From Cervus elaphus (taxonomy: Eukaryota > Chordata > Mammalia > Artiodactyla > Cervidae), in NCBI RefSeq assembly GCF_910594005.1, contig NC_057820.1, forward strand, positions 8,313,001 through 8,377,000: a stretch of 64,000 nucleotides of DNA, written 5' to 3'. Of this stretch, positions 42,836 through 54,039 are shown one piece after another. Below the pieces are notes generated by a model, which searched no databases, was not told the origin of the DNA, and saw only the letters and a program-made list of their open reading frames with translations. Every line of letters starts with the position of its first letter. Position 1 is the first letter of the stretch. Position numbers and translations under genes: made by a program.

Positions 42836-42954
42836 AATATAATCTCTCTGGGTATCACTGTCCCATTTAGAAAGCAATAAATAGCCTGTCTATTGCTCCA
42901 GGGCAGGGAAAATTCTTAAGGCTGAAATGCAAGAATGAATTTAAAGTCTAAGGT

Positions 42955-43205
42955 ACTATAGAAATGTTAACATTAGCCAACATGCTTAATGCTTTCCATG
43001 AGCTAGACATGATTCTAAGGGCTTTATTTAATCCAAACAGCAGTCTCATGAACTAAGTAGTATACCATTAGTCCCATTTTTAAATATGAAGAAACAAAAG
43101 CACAAAAACGTTGAGTGAACTTGCTAAGATGACAGTCAGTAATGGCAAGATCTAGGATCTGAAACCAGGCTTTTCACTACTTGCTTAAGATGCTACACTG
43201 AACAT
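42955..43205 (-). repeat. MIR SINE, near full length
   Basis: gagctagacatgattctaag, atgaagaaacaaaagcac, gaacttgctaagatgacag and ggatctgaaaccaggc. Confidence 0.75.
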
Positions 43206-43289
43206 CCCAGGAACCTATGGCTTTAGATTTATATTAATGATACCCTTCAGACCAAAAAAAAAAAAATGGTACTTTGTTTATATTTCTAT

Positions 43290-43435
43290 AAAAGCATTTA
43301 TCATTTTGTTTTAATTTGGTTTTTATATGCCTGTCTTCCCTATTAGAATGTGAGCTCCTAGAGAGCAGGCACCATATGGCAAACATATGTAATGGTTCCA
43401 GCACTGACTACTCAGTTTGACGTATTGTAAGTAAA
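43290..43435 (+). repeat. L2 LINE, 3' end
   Basis: cctattagaatgtgagctcc, tagagagcaggcaccatatg and ggttccagcactgactact. Confidence 0.65.
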
Positions 43436-43502
43436 GACATCATGATCTAGAATTTGTGGGCTCAATAGATAGAAAAAGGGAAGGAATAAAGGGAGGATGA
43501 AT

Positions 43503-43737
43503 AAGACGGATGGATGGATGGATAAATGGATGGACAAATGGATGAATGGATAGATGGGTGCATGGATAGATGGACAGCTGGATAAATGGATGACTGGATG
43601 GGTGGATGGATGGATGGATGGATGGATGAATGAATGGATAAATGGATGGATGGATGGATGGGTGAATAGATAGATGGATGAATGAATGGATGAATGGATG
43701 GGTTGGTGAATGGATGAATGGGTGTACAGGTGGATGA
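43503..43737. repeat. GGAT-type microsatellite, about 235 bp
   Basis: About 58 imperfect tetramers, mostly ggat with gaat, gata, aaat and ggtg variants. The longest pure run is at about 43602-43626. Frames read on the minus strand give Ile-His-Pro-Ser repeats that look like proteins but are artefacts of the tetramer. Confidence 0.97.
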
Positions 43738-44086
43738 CACTCCCAAGAGTAGCCTCCTTGTGCTCCCTCAGAAACATTGGTGCAGGCTGAACAGTGTCCC
43801 CACCCCAGAGGTCTTGCTCCCAATCTTCTCCTTTAAGTTCTGACAACCGTACCTCTTTCCCTCATTTCTCCAGTTACTATCTCTTGCTGCCTCAGTAGGT
43901 TTGTTTGGGTTTTTTCCTCCTGTTTAATTTCCCAATCCTTATTTAATCAATTTTGTATATAAAATAATCTCTGTTAAAATTATCAGTTAAAATTCCTGCT
44001 TCCCTGAATGAATCCTGATTGATTCAACTTACCATGTGGTCCCAGATACTTGCTAAGCCTTTTAGAAATGTAATTGCATTTGAAAG
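43738..44086. other. No confident feature
   Basis: Possibly an old LTR remnant (gcaggctgaacagtgtcccc at 43783). Not assigned. Confidence 0.35.
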
Positions 44087-44298
44087 TGGAAGTGAAATTC
44101 ACTCAGCCATGTCTGACTCTTGGCAACTCCTTGGACTACAGCCTTCCAGACTCTTCTGTCCATGGAATTCTCCAAGCAAGAATACTGGAGTGGGTAGCCT
44201 TTCCCTTCTTCAAGGGATCTTCCCAACCCAAGGACCCAACCCAGGTCTCCCCCATTGCAGGCAGATTCTTTACCATCTGATCCACCAGGGAACCCCTT
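44087..44298 (-). mobile_element. Bov-tA SINE
   Basis: gaagtgaaattcactcagcc tail, atggaattctccaagcaaga and gatccaccagggaacccc head. Confidence 0.93.
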
Positions 44299-44299
44299 T

Positions 44300-44435
44300 A
44301 CCAAAACGCTATGGGGGCATCGTCCTCTTTTTTAGGATGCAAAAATTGAGGCACAGAGTTAAGTTCTTGTCCAAGCTCAACACAAGCTTGAATTGTGGTG
44401 CTGAAGCTTCTAGCTCCATTGCAGTCTTGTCTAAA
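44300..44435 (-). repeat. MIR SINE remnant
   Basis: ttaggatgcaaaaattgagg, cacagagttaagttcttgtc and aagctcaacacaagctt. Confidence 0.55.
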
Positions 44436-45512
44436 AATATCTATTTCTATGAGACGTATGGTTCCTAGAGTTAATTCCTGTCTTTTGTGCCAGGATCCTT
44501 CTTGGAATGAAAAAAATATATGCACAGTTCCCTGAATAAAGTGTGCCGTTCTCCGTCCCCACCCACAGATGGCAATCACACAGAGATTTATTACCAGCAG
44601 ATGGCTGCAATACAGGAGCGAGACTCAAGTACGCGTGGTACACTTAAGACCAACACAGCAATCCAAAGTTATTTCCCACCTACACAGCGAAAAAGGAATC
44701 AAATTCCAGTCGAGAAGTGATTACGTCTTTCCCCAGAGTTTCTGATAGAAAAAGCAAATAAAGCTTGTCGAATGGGCTGGAAACCTCCCCAGACTATAGT
44801 GTTTTCTTTTTCCTCATCAGAGATGGCACCGACTCTTCCTACGGCTATCACTCTGCCTTCTTTTGTGAATTTTTCTATCTCCGTCTCACAGTCTCCTTCG
44901 GCAGGCTTCATTCTCTTTTTTATATTCTTTTGTCTCCCCCTGTCTCTCTTTCTCTAGGTAAAATAAATTCTTGAAGGACAGCTTAATCCTTTGAGAGAGA
45001 GATTGGGTCAACTTTTGAACTTTAGACAGAAAAATATGCCCAATGCTGACTTTCTCATCAAGAAGTTACCTGTAATCCCAAACCTTCTAAAGCCCTAGTA
45101 ATTCTTCCTACTTGCTTTCCCGGTGATTGAAGCTTGTGTGCTGAGTGTGTGATGAGAAAGTTACTTTTGTTCAGATCAATGAACCTCAGGAGAGTTACTG
45201 TATTTTTCTTCTACACAAGAAACCACCATCAGCCCATCTCATTTCTAACTATTAAAAAGCCAAAAATGATGTGTCTCGTGGGTCTCTCTTCATGTGCTGA
45301 CTATTTATACTGATTTTTGTTTTTTTTTTTTTTGGTTTTGGCATTCATTTCTAATCAGGTTGAGATTCTTGCATTTGGGATTCCACCCAGTATGGCTTTT
45401 TCTAATTGTGGCCTGAAAGACAGTCATATTAAAGGGGGTCCACTCATATCTCAGGAAGGAAGAAAAAGGCCTAGTTTCTCGTGGGAAGCTTTCCCAACAG
45501 AAGTCAAAATTA
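44436..45512. other. Single-copy DNA, no gene called
   Basis: About 1.1 kb. A long T/C tract (44880-44955) ends ctctctttctctag at 44957, a splice-acceptor look-alike, but it runs straight into gtaaaataaattc with no useful open frame. A T15 run is at 45320-45334. Confidence 0.4.
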
Positions 45513-45636
45513 TTAGGATTTCCCTGGTGGTCTAGTTGTTAAGATTCTGTGCTTCCACTGCAGGGGTCAAGGGTTCAATCCCGGGTTGGAAACTAAGATT
45601 CCGCATGCTACGCAATGTGGCCAGGAAAAGAAAAGA
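45513..45636 (+). mobile_element. Short CHR-like tRNA-Glu SINE
   Basis: tttccctggtggtctagttg, gggttcaatcccgggttgg, aactaagattccgcatgcta and a gaaaag tail. Confidence 0.88.
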
Positions 45637-45824
45637 AACTAGGGAGTGATTAAAAATAAAATATAATAAAAATTATTCTCAAGAAGTCCATGGAATAGGT
45701 TAGGCATCCCTTTGACAGACATCTTCTTTCTGTCTGATCGGGGCATTGTGGGAGGGCCCTGTGGAAGGGACCGGTAGCAACCTCTGCCCGTCATTGCAGA
45801 TGATATAAGGGTCCTACATGGGGA

Positions 45825-45932
45825 GACAGAGAGAGTGATGTAATGGGGAAAAGACCAGGCTGGCTGTGAATCCTAGCTCTGCAATTCACTTCATGTGTCA
45901 GAACTTTGGCGACCTCATTTTGCAAAATGTGC
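45825..45932 (+). repeat. MIR SINE, 5' half
   Basis: ctggctgtgaatcctagctc, gcaattcacttcatgtgtc and tgcaaaatgtgcatc; cut by a Bov-tA. Confidence 0.65.
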
Positions 45933-45941
45933 ATCATTCCT

Positions 45942-46169
45942 CGGGCTTCCCAGTTGGCGCTAGTGGTAAAGAACCTGCCTGGGAATACAGGTATACATAA
46001 GAGGCGTGGTTTGACCCCTGGGTCGGGAAGATCCCCTGGAGGAGGGCATGGCAACCCACTCCAGTATTCTTGCCTGGAGAATCCCATGAACAGAGGAGCC
46101 TGGCAGCCTTCAGTCCATAGGGTTGCAAAAAGTAGGACATGACTGAAGCGACTTAGCGCTCACACCCAG
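45942..46169 (+). mobile_element. Bov-tA SINE
   Basis: gggcttcccagttggcgcta to gactgaagcgacttagcgct. A perfect 9-bp TSD, atcattcct, lies at 45933-45941 and 46170-46178, inside the MIR. Confidence 0.95.
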
Positions 46170-46224
46170 ATCATTCCTATCCGAGAAAGGTATTATCCAT
46201 GTTAACAAACCTAATGGTGGCGTA

Positions 46225-46410
46225 CACAGCATTAGACACTCACGATAAGCACATTTACTCCATACAGGAGTTGTTCGAGTTGGCGTCTTTCATTTTTCAT
46301 ATGAGGAAACCGAGTCTCAGGTAGCTAATTAAATTTCCCAAAGTTCCAAAACCAGTAGGCACTTAACCCACGCTTAATTAAACTTTATATCCCAGAACCA
46401 TCATCTTTCC
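46225..46410 (-). repeat. MIR SINE
   Basis: cattagacactcacgataag, atatgaggaaaccgagtctc and aaatttcccaaagttccaaa. Confidence 0.7.
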
Positions 46411-47039
46411 CCACAAAGAATAGATGGATGCACAGCCCACAGGCTGAATGGTGACAAGAGGGGAAGTTTATTTATGTGTTAGTTTATGTGTTTCCCAGGG
46501 CTCATTAAATCACACCGTACCTCCCCTTCAAGGACATGACAGTCAAAGCAGGAGAAGGATGTGGGTGAGAAGAAGAGGGGGACACAGTGTAACGACAGGG
46601 AGAAACTGACAGGGACGTGGAGGGATGAACTTGGTGGGAAAATCTGCCTTCCCTTCCAACTGTGAAATGCATCACCCAGGGGTGTCTTGATGGAGTGCTA
46701 TGTGTAACATTGTTGAGGTTTGAGAATGCCAACATGTCACTCTCTTCTCACTTAAGGATTTTGGTCTACTAGGTAAGTAGACCGGAGAAAAGGACAGGAA
46801 TTAAAATGCAGTGTCTGCTTTATTAGTGGTAAAGCTGAATTGCAGAATGATGCTTGTCCAACATGGAAGCATCACTGATGCATTGAGGCATTCCATCATG
46901 CAGGGAAGCATTCCATCAAAGATGAAAGTCCAACATGGGCTTCTGGAATAACTTACCCATATTCTTCACCAACATTCCCCCAGAGATTCCATATACTTCT
47001 AGAGGAATCTAAGATGTTGGATACATACAAAAGACTCAC
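46411..47039. other. No gene recognised
   Basis: Single-copy. The words aagcattccatca and gcattccatcatgc recur at 46878-46918 in a short imperfect direct repeat. Confidence 0.45.
46763..46783. repeat. Hairpin, 8-bp arms, 5-nt loop
   Basis: ggtctact (46763-46770) pairs with agtagacc (46776-46783). No T run follows and no context suggests function. Confidence 0.75.
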
Positions 47040-47322
47040 TTTCTACATATGTGCATGAATATGCAATGTTTGTTTTTCTCTTTCTGACTTATCTCATTCT
47101 GTATGACAGCCTCTAGGTCCATCCACATCTCTACAAATGACACAATTTTGTTCCTTTTCATGACTGAGTAATACTGCATTGTACTCATGAACCACATCTT
47201 CTTTATCCAATCCTTTATCCTATCCATAGTTAGGTTTCTTCTATGTCCCAACTTTTGTAAATCGTGCTGCAGTAAACTTTGGAGTGCATGCATCTTTTAG
47301 AATTGTGGTTTTCTCTGGGCTG
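47040..47322 (-). mobile_element. LINE-1 ORF2/3' fragment
   Basis: ttctgacttatctcattctg, ctaggtccatccacatctc, gagtaatactgcattgtact and ttggagtgcatgcatcttt, reverse complement of the L1 ORF2 end. Confidence 0.87.
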
Positions 47323-47533
47323 TTGTTGTTAAGTCTCTAAGTCATGTTTGACTCTTTTGCAACCCCATGGATTGTAGCCCGCCAGGTTCCTCTGTCCATG
47401 GGATTCTCCAGGCAAGAGTATTAGACTGGGTTGCCATTTCCTTCTCCAGGGGATCTTCCTGACCCAGGGATCGAACCCGAGTCTCCTACAATGGCAGGTA
47501 GATTCTTCCCTGGCAGAGTCACGGGGGAAGCCC
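47323..47533 (-). mobile_element. Bov-tA SINE
   Basis: taagtcatgtttgactcttt, tgggattctccaggcaagag, gggatcgaacccgagtctc and a damaged head (gcagagtcacgggggaagcc). Confidence 0.94.
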
Positions 47534-47869
47534 AGAATATGGCTGAGCACTTAGTAAGTATTTGGTTTACTTCTTCAGTGTTGACTTTGTAAAGCAAAAG
47601 GAAATATTGCCTGAAATTAATATCAAAGTGTTCAAATTTCTGACTCACTCTTTTCTAAAGTCCAGAGGAAGTATTTACCTCAACACTTCTCTCCATGCAC
47701 ATGCAGAAACCTGAGAACCCTAAGAATTCTTTCATGCTGCGGATATCTTCACATTAAATGCTATTTTTGTACAAAGCCAAGTCAATTGCCTAGAAATACT
47801 CGGGGGGGCTCGTATTAAATTTTTTTGGTAACCGTGGTTTACAAAGCACCTTTACGTGTGGAGAAGACT
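47534..47869. other. No recognised feature
   Basis: Single-copy. A G7 run sits at about 47802. Confidence 0.5.
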
Positions 47870-48065
47870 AACATTTACTGCATCAGGTTCTTGACACACG
47901 AATGTCAACGCTCCCCACAGTGCCCTGAGGGGGCTGTCACAAGTCCTACTTCGCAGATGAGGAAATCAAGCCCGAAGCACCATTAAGTGATTTGAAAGCC
48001 AAGGTCATCCCCTGCTCAGTGGCAGAGCCCAATCCCTGAAGGCTGAATCCAGGATGCCTTCTGCT
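47870..48065 (-). repeat. MIR SINE
   Basis: tacttcgcagatgaggaaat, ggcagagcccaatccctga and gaatccaggatgccttctgc. Confidence 0.65.
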
Positions 48066-48129
48066 ACTTTGCAAATTTATAGCAACTGTAAAAAGGCTAC
48101 CAGGTCTCAAGCAATTAATTACCTTTTTA

Positions 48130-48250
48130 TTCCTCCCTTTTCCCCTCTCTAAAATGGGAAGGATAATATCGTCGATATCATGGAACCTGGGCACATCACA
48201 TAAGTTGTTACAAATGAACTGCTTGGACCCGCGTCTGGCTTATAGGAAGT
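48130..48250 (+). repeat. MIR-like fragment
   Basis: cctctctaaaatgggaagga and ataatatcgtcgatatcatg resemble the MIR core. It also contains the palindromic atatcgtcgatat at 48167-48179. Confidence 0.5.
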
Positions 48251-48654
48251 GTTATTGTCAAGCAGTTTCTTAAAGCAAAAACGTAAATTGGTAATCATTT
48301 TGTCTTGGCTTCTGCTGTTTTCTGTAGAAGGGATTCCTGTGTTCAGGACAGTCTGGAGACTCAGCTCTGACAAGCACAGGGAACTGGATAAACAGCCTGT
48401 GCCAGGACTCTCCTGATTTGTGTTGCCCAGGAACAGGGTTTTCAACAGTGGTGATATCCAATGCCTCTTTCCATTATTCATTTATCATTCTGACTTGGAA
48501 AAACATGTTCCCGGGCACCCAGGGTCATGAACATCCACATGGTGAAGTCCCAGCCTTGCCAGTGCCACAGACACAAGACCTTTCAAAGACCTTTCCCATC
48601 CTGAGTTGCAGGGGAATGGCAGAGAGGAAGGGATTTTATTAATTGTGCTGTGAT
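48251..48654. other. No recognised feature
   Basis: Single-copy. Short frames on both strands have no recognisable domain. Confidence 0.5.
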
Positions 48655-48760
48655 GCCACTCCCCATTTTACTGAAGAGAAAACCGAGGCACAGGGACAGG
48701 GAGTGGCTTGTCTCAAGCTGTCTCCTCAACAGCTCTGTGAAGTAGAGGTCACCCATCCTC
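48655..48760 (-). repeat. MIR SINE fragment
   Basis: ccccattttactgaagagaa, aaccgaggcacagggacagg and gtggcttgtctcaagctgtc. Confidence 0.7.
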
Positions 48761-48984
48761 TTTACATCTTTTCTTGCTGCCCAGGGCACACGCAATACTG
48801 CAGCCACTGCAAATGGCATGTGAGCCCCTGTGCCCCATCGCCTCTCCCCTCATAGACACTACCATCCTTCAGCCAGAAACCTCTCTCTCCACATTGGCCA
48901 CCTGGCTATTTCCAGCTCAGCTCAAGTTCCCACAAGCGCTCACCTGGACTCTGGCAATGGTTTTGGCTGGTCTCCTTCCCTTCA

Positions 48985-49610
48985 CACTTGCCTGTCCGAG
49001 GAACACTTTTTTTAAATGTAAGTCAGGTCGTGACACGTCTACTTAAAAGCCTCCAATGACTTTTGACATCCTTAAGATAAAACCCAAACTCCCTGCTCTG
49101 CCTACAAAAGTCCTGTAGAGCCTGGCCCTCCCTACTTCTTATCTCACTTCCTGCCCACCCCCCAGACTGCGCTCCGTCCACACTGGCCTTCCTTCTGCTT
49201 CTCAAACACCCCAGGCCTTGCTGGAGGCACAGGCTCCTCCTATTCCCTGGAACTCTTGCCTTCTCATCTTTACAGAGCTAACTCCTTCTTCTCATCCAGA
49301 TCACAAGTCAGCTTCACTGCCTGAGTCCCCCCATGACCACAGAATTATTCTGCCTACCATACCCTGGGTATTTCTCTGATAACATTTCCAACTAGCTGGA
49401 ATTGTTGTGTTTGTGCATTTACTGCCTGTCTGGCCTGGAAAATTCCATGGACTGTATCATCCATGGGGTCGCAAAGAGTCAGACAAGACTGAGTCACTTT
49501 CATTTTCCACTAGATGCTCTACGCTATAAAGAAAGAATAGGGTGTTTTTGCTATTAATCTTAAGAGCCTAGCCTAATGCCTGGTGCAGAGTTGGTGCTCA
49601 GTAAATATTT
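48985..49610 (+). repeat. L2-like LINE, long fragment
   Basis: agtcaggtcgtgacacgtct, gataaaacccaaactccctg, ttgcttctcaaacacccc-type, cagatcacaagtcagcttca, gcatttactgcctgtctgg and, after a SINE, agtaaatatttactaagtgg. One of the longest L2-type stretches here. A Bov-A fragment splits it at 49430-49508. Confidence 0.6.
49430..49508 (+). mobile_element. Bov-A SINE tail fragment
   Basis: gcctggaaaattccatggac to gactgagtcactttcatttt. Only about 80 bp of the BovB-derived tail is present. Confidence 0.88.
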
Positions 49611-50594
49611 ACTAAGTGGATAAGCAGATCAACTTTCAGTTCTGCATTGTAACCCTTCAAGGCCAGTATTTTCTGAAAGCTAGAAAATGGCAATTAACAT
49701 GTATGCCAGTTCCCTTCCAATTCTCTGCTACGTGCAGTCTGTCAGGTGGGATTTCCCATGATAGTCCTAAAGTATTGGTCCCATCATATTAGGTCACACG
49801 CATTGCTTTGTCTAAATGACTGTTCTAATCCACTCGTTCTTGTTTGAGAATGTTTTTCATATACTCACCACACTGATGTTTAAGCTCAAAATTGAACAAG
49901 CTTAGTCTTCCATTTGGTTAAAGATGCTAGAGATTCCAATATTAATGTATCTACTTTCTCTTGGGTAAAGAGTAAAGCCCTCATTTCAGAGTGGCCCCAG
50001 ATGAAAGGGGGACCAACCCCTGTGCAAGGAGTCGAGAGTCTCAGGGTCTCATTCCCTCTGGGAAGTGTCTTAGCAATTATTCAGTGGCTCATCATCTTCT
50101 AAAGTACATTGGATGTCCTCTGAGGTCCCTTCCAAGGCAAGAGCTACATTTATTCATTCAAGAAAGGTAATTATATTATGCCTCTGTACCAAGCACTGTC
50201 AAGGTGCTGGGAAAACAGCCTTGAAAAAAGTCCCCAAGAACATCTCTACCTTTGGGAAACTTATATGATTTTCTAGAGCAAACTCTGCTGTTGAATTATC
50301 AAGACATTCGATTTTTCAAATGGCATACATTAATTATGACAGAGTGTGTGGTCTCACATACTTCTACCCTAGGATGAGACATCTAGTCTTCATCTTCCAG
50401 CCTTAGGCTTTGCTTTCCACCATGAGTAAAAGAAACTTCACCCCCATATATTCTAATGTCTTTACCATGTGCTTGACCAACCCCATGTTTGACTTGCCTG
50501 TTTTCTTCCCTTCTGAACTAACAGTCCTCATCAGATAGGATAGGCCATCAGCAGTAAAAATGAAGCCACCGTTATGTCTGTGAAAAAAGACATG
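49611..50594. other. No gene recognised
   Basis: Nearly 1 kb of single-copy DNA with one old-repeat-like phrase at 50150-50240 (taccaagcactgtcaaggtg). Confidence 0.45.
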
Positions 50595-50710
50595 GGTTAG
50601 ATTTCAGGAACCTTGCATTAATCCTCACTTTGCCATTCATGAGACCACGAGAATGTCTCTTCATCTCTCTGGGTCTCAGTTTCCTTATCTATAAAATAGA
50701 ATGTGATGGC
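50595..50710 (+). repeat. MIR SINE
   Basis: atgtctcttcatctctctgg, gtctcagtttccttatctat and aaaatagaatgtgatggcc. Confidence 0.75.
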
Positions 50711-51298
50711 CATAAAAGAGAGTACCTCTCAGATCTTCCACTTCATGGGATGTAATTGACCAAGGTTCCCATGCTGTCTGAAATCCATCACCATACTGGT
50801 ACCACCCACCAAAGTTTAAGTATGCCAGGGTCGCTTCTGGAAGACACAGGTGCATTTCTGGGAGACTTGGGACTACTCTGACCAATGACTTTGACCTTTC
50901 AGCTTTGTCAAAACTTTCTTCCAACTGAAAACCAATCAAAGACTTTTTTGCTACCCAGATTCCTTCCTGTCTCCTCCACGGGAGTAAAACCTGCATCACG
51001 ACCCAGTGGTTCTCTCATTCAGCCCTGGTCCTTCACCGTTTCCTCTCAAGGCCAATGTCCATCATCCCTCTCTTGCATAGTTTATGACTTCTTAGCATCT
51101 GCCTCTTGAAGGCCTCGAAATAACACATTGAGACAATGATATCCAGGTATGTGATTGTAAGGATAGTATCAGTGAAAATGTTTTACAAAATACACAAGGT
51201 TTTTTATAAGGTATAAAGCATCATAAGATACAGTGTAAGATACATTTTAAGATACATCAAAAAATACTACATCATTCATTCATTTACTCACCACTTAG
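50711..51298. other. No recognised feature
   Basis: Single-copy. Repeated agatacat words at 51226-51262 form a minor local repeat. Confidence 0.5.
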
Positions 51299-51307
51299 GT
51301 ACTAAAC

Positions 51308-51520
51308 TGATTTCCCTAGTGATTCAGAGGGTAAAGAATCTGCCTGCCATGTGGGAGATCAGATTCCATCCCTGGGTCAAGAAGATCCCCTGAAGAAGGG
51401 GATGGCAACCCACTGCAGTATTCTCGACTGGAGAATTCCATGGATAGAGGAGACTTGTGGGCTACCATCCATGGGGTCTCAAAGAATCAGACATGACTGA
51501 GCAACTGACATTTTCACTAC
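51308..51520 (+). mobile_element. Bov-tA SINE
   Basis: tgatttccctagtgattcag head to gactgagcaactgacatttt. A perfect 9-bp TSD, gtactaaac, lies at 51299-51307 and 51521-51529. Confidence 0.95.
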
Positions 51521-51719
51521 GTACTAAACACCCACCCTGAGCTGGGCTCTTGGCAAAGGGGGGCGGGAAGTAAGGAAGGAAAATGAAGGAATAGAAGAGA
51601 AAGAGCAGCCATTATACCAAACCACTGCAAGTGTTAGATGGTGGCTATTCAAGTGTATGGAAAGTTTTTTCAATTGTGCTTTGCTAAACACAGTCTGAAG
51701 CTCCACACCAGCCTGAGCC

Positions 51720-52420
51720 TTTTGGGGTCACAGTGGTTGTAACGCTTTTGCAGAGAAACTCTTCAGTGTTGTCACCATTTCACGGCCCAGCATATTCAGC
51801 TCAACAACAAACCTCCAAAAGAATATGCTCTGTGTTGTAATTTTCCAAAGGCGACATGATTATAAAACCCAAACAGATGGAAAGACTATTGCAGTGGACG
51901 AATAAAGCTGTTAGCAGTTTCCATTTGTAGACAAAACCATTATTTTTGAGCAGATCGCTGCCAGAATTTGATGAATCTGGTACTCTTTGCACCCTCTGCT
52001 TTGCAGAAAGCCCTAAAACTCTGTCAGACTTTGCAAACAGTTGTGGGATGTTATTTTTGAACATTTGTTTATGTCCAAGTCATTGGCTCAGAGAGTTTCC
52101 CATTTAGTTTGCTGCTAATCTTGAAATTGCCATTAATGTACAGTTTCCAACCCTGAAAATTGAACTATGAAATAAATGGCTGTGTGATCATCTTTTATTT
52201 AAAATATTACTGCACTCCATCACTCTATGTCAAGGCCTGGCTTGTTTATGAGAGTGCATGATTACATAATTACATGTTAGAAATCATTTGTAAGGAAAAT
52301 TGACTGGTGTACTTTACAGCAAGGATTTCACCAAAAATAACCCTGTCTCTAGCTGCAGAAATGGAAGGCCAAGTTAGAAAATGAAAAAAGAACTTCAGGA
52401 GCCTGTCACCATCTTATTTA
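51720..52420. other. Single-copy block, candidate conserved non-coding element
   Basis: 700 bp with no recognised transposon of any age, even base composition, and AT-rich homeodomain-like words (gccattaatgtac at 52130, gattacataattacatg at 52259). No open frame longer than about 87 codons. Conservation is a guess from texture, not shown. Confidence 0.25.
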
Positions 52421-52544
52421 TTTCTCATCACAAGAAGGAATAATTGCTCAGAGTAATGAGGGACAGAACCATTGACTTTGAATAACTGTGATCCACAAAT
52501 CAGATTTTAGACAACATTAGGGGCTATTGGAAACAGTTCTCAAC

Positions 52545-52660
52545 AAGGATTCATGAGCTCAAGTTCTAGCCTCAACCCTGCTGATAACTTCTAAGTAGTG
52601 CTCAGCCTCCTAAAATCTCCACTCCTCTCTCAGTAAAATGGGAATTGGACAGCAGTTTGC
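52545..52660 (+). repeat. MIR SINE, decayed
   Basis: tcatgagctcaagttctagc, ctgctgataacttctaagta and cagtaaaatgggaattgg. Confidence 0.6.
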
Positions 52661-53221
52661 TCAGGCTAAGAGGCAGACAGTGTCCACACAGATGTAGGGG
52701 AGATGAGCGGAATCTCAGGCGTGGACGAGCATCACTGACTAGAAGGTCCATGGATGCTAAGTGGAGGGCTATCATTAGTGGTCCCTCCTTGCAGCCCTGG
52801 GGGCTCAGATTGAGGCTCTCCAGTCCTCTCTGTCATGCCTTCCTGTCTCCTCCTCAGCCTATGACCGCTTTTTGCCCATGACCTCTGCCAATAGGAAAAG
52901 TTATCCTGCAAAATGTCTTCTAAATTTGTCTGTGGCAAGTGTTTGTAGCCCTTGTTTCTAGTTCCGCAGATTATTTGTGTCTAAACATCTGGGAATGAAG
53001 AAAGCACACGAGCTAAAACTTCAAAATATTACCAGGCCAAAGTAATAGAATAACAATAGCAACAATTATAGTAATGATACCTTTCCTTCCAATAATATTG
53101 GCTTCTCTTGGCAAACAAATGCCATAAAAGGAGGATTGTTGAAGTGCTTATTTGGCTTAAAGAGTTTTTTTAATTAACTCTTTCTGGGCTTTTTTAAAAA
53201 AGTGCTGAAGTAATTTAGTTG
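52661..53221. other. No recognised feature
   Basis: Single-copy. Confidence 0.5.
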
Positions 53222-53412
53222 CAGAAAAAGAATGAGAATGCACGTGAAGAAAAGACAAGAAGAAGGGGAGAGGCAGAGGAAGAGAGAAGAAAAAGGCAGA
53301 GAGGAAGGAGAAGGATGAGAAGGAGAATAAAGGGGATAGGAGGAGAAAGGGAAGGAAGGATGAAGAGGAAGAAGAGAGGAGAAAAGGGGAGGAGAGGAGA
53401 AGAGAAAGGAAC
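53222..53412. repeat. Purine-rich GA tract, about 190 bp
   Basis: Almost all A and G on the plus strand (gaagaggaagaagagaggag and similar). Long frames in both directions here (Arg/Glu-rich one way, Ser/Leu/Phe-rich the other) are by-products of the composition. Confidence 0.93.
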
Positions 53413-54039
53413 AATTCATAGCCCCTCTTCAAAATCCCTCCATTCAAAGAGAGCCATCATTAGCATTTTAGGGCATCTTCTTTTATTTTTCTTTTTTCCT
53501 GTGAAAGTACAGTGAAATTTTACAGGCATGGAATCACATTGCAATACGACACTACTACCTGTGTTTTTAACTCAACTGTATGTCATAAATAACTTCCCAT
53601 GTCCTATTTCTTTGCACCATTTTGGACAGTTGTGTTGTATTCCATTGTATATATGCACTCTAATCCATATATGTGCCGGAAACTTCTTGGTCACTATATC
53701 TTTGCACTTATTCTTACTTATTTCCAGTCCCCTGGCATTTTCCTGAGAATGTTACTGTCATTGTGAAGGCAAAGCATAGCAACTATAATAAGAGCAAAGA
53801 TTGCCTTGGAAAGCAGATATGTTGAACAAGTTTACAAATGAGACCTTTGCTTATAAACTTATGTGTCTCGTCTACCAGGTTACAAGCTTTTTCAGATTGT
53901 TGCCTCCACTTGCTATATCACATTGCTGAGATCAGCTATGATGCTCTGCTCGCCCCCAGTGACCATTCTCATCCAGCACACAGTTTACACCTCAATAAAT
54001 AATTGTCAACATGAAGTAAACTAAATTCTTCCTCCTCAA
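53413..54039. other. No confident feature
   Basis: 53590-53760 has an L1-like phrase (ttgtattccattgtatatat), not enough to call. No gene. Confidence 0.4.

Noticed and set aside
43412..43846. Three overlapping minus-strand frames rich in Ile-His-Pro-Ser, up to 144 codons
   Set aside because: They are the three-frame reading of the GGAT microsatellite; a tetramer repeat read in triplets gives a 12-base periodic peptide in every frame.
44880..44967. Splice acceptor at 44957 with AATAAA nearby
   Set aside because: Pyrimidine tract is good but no open frame or exon follows, and the AATAAA lies only a few bases downstream.
53157..53515. Arg/Glu-rich and Ser/Leu-rich ORFs on opposite strands
   Set aside because: Both derive from the polypurine tract, which lacks stop codons by composition.
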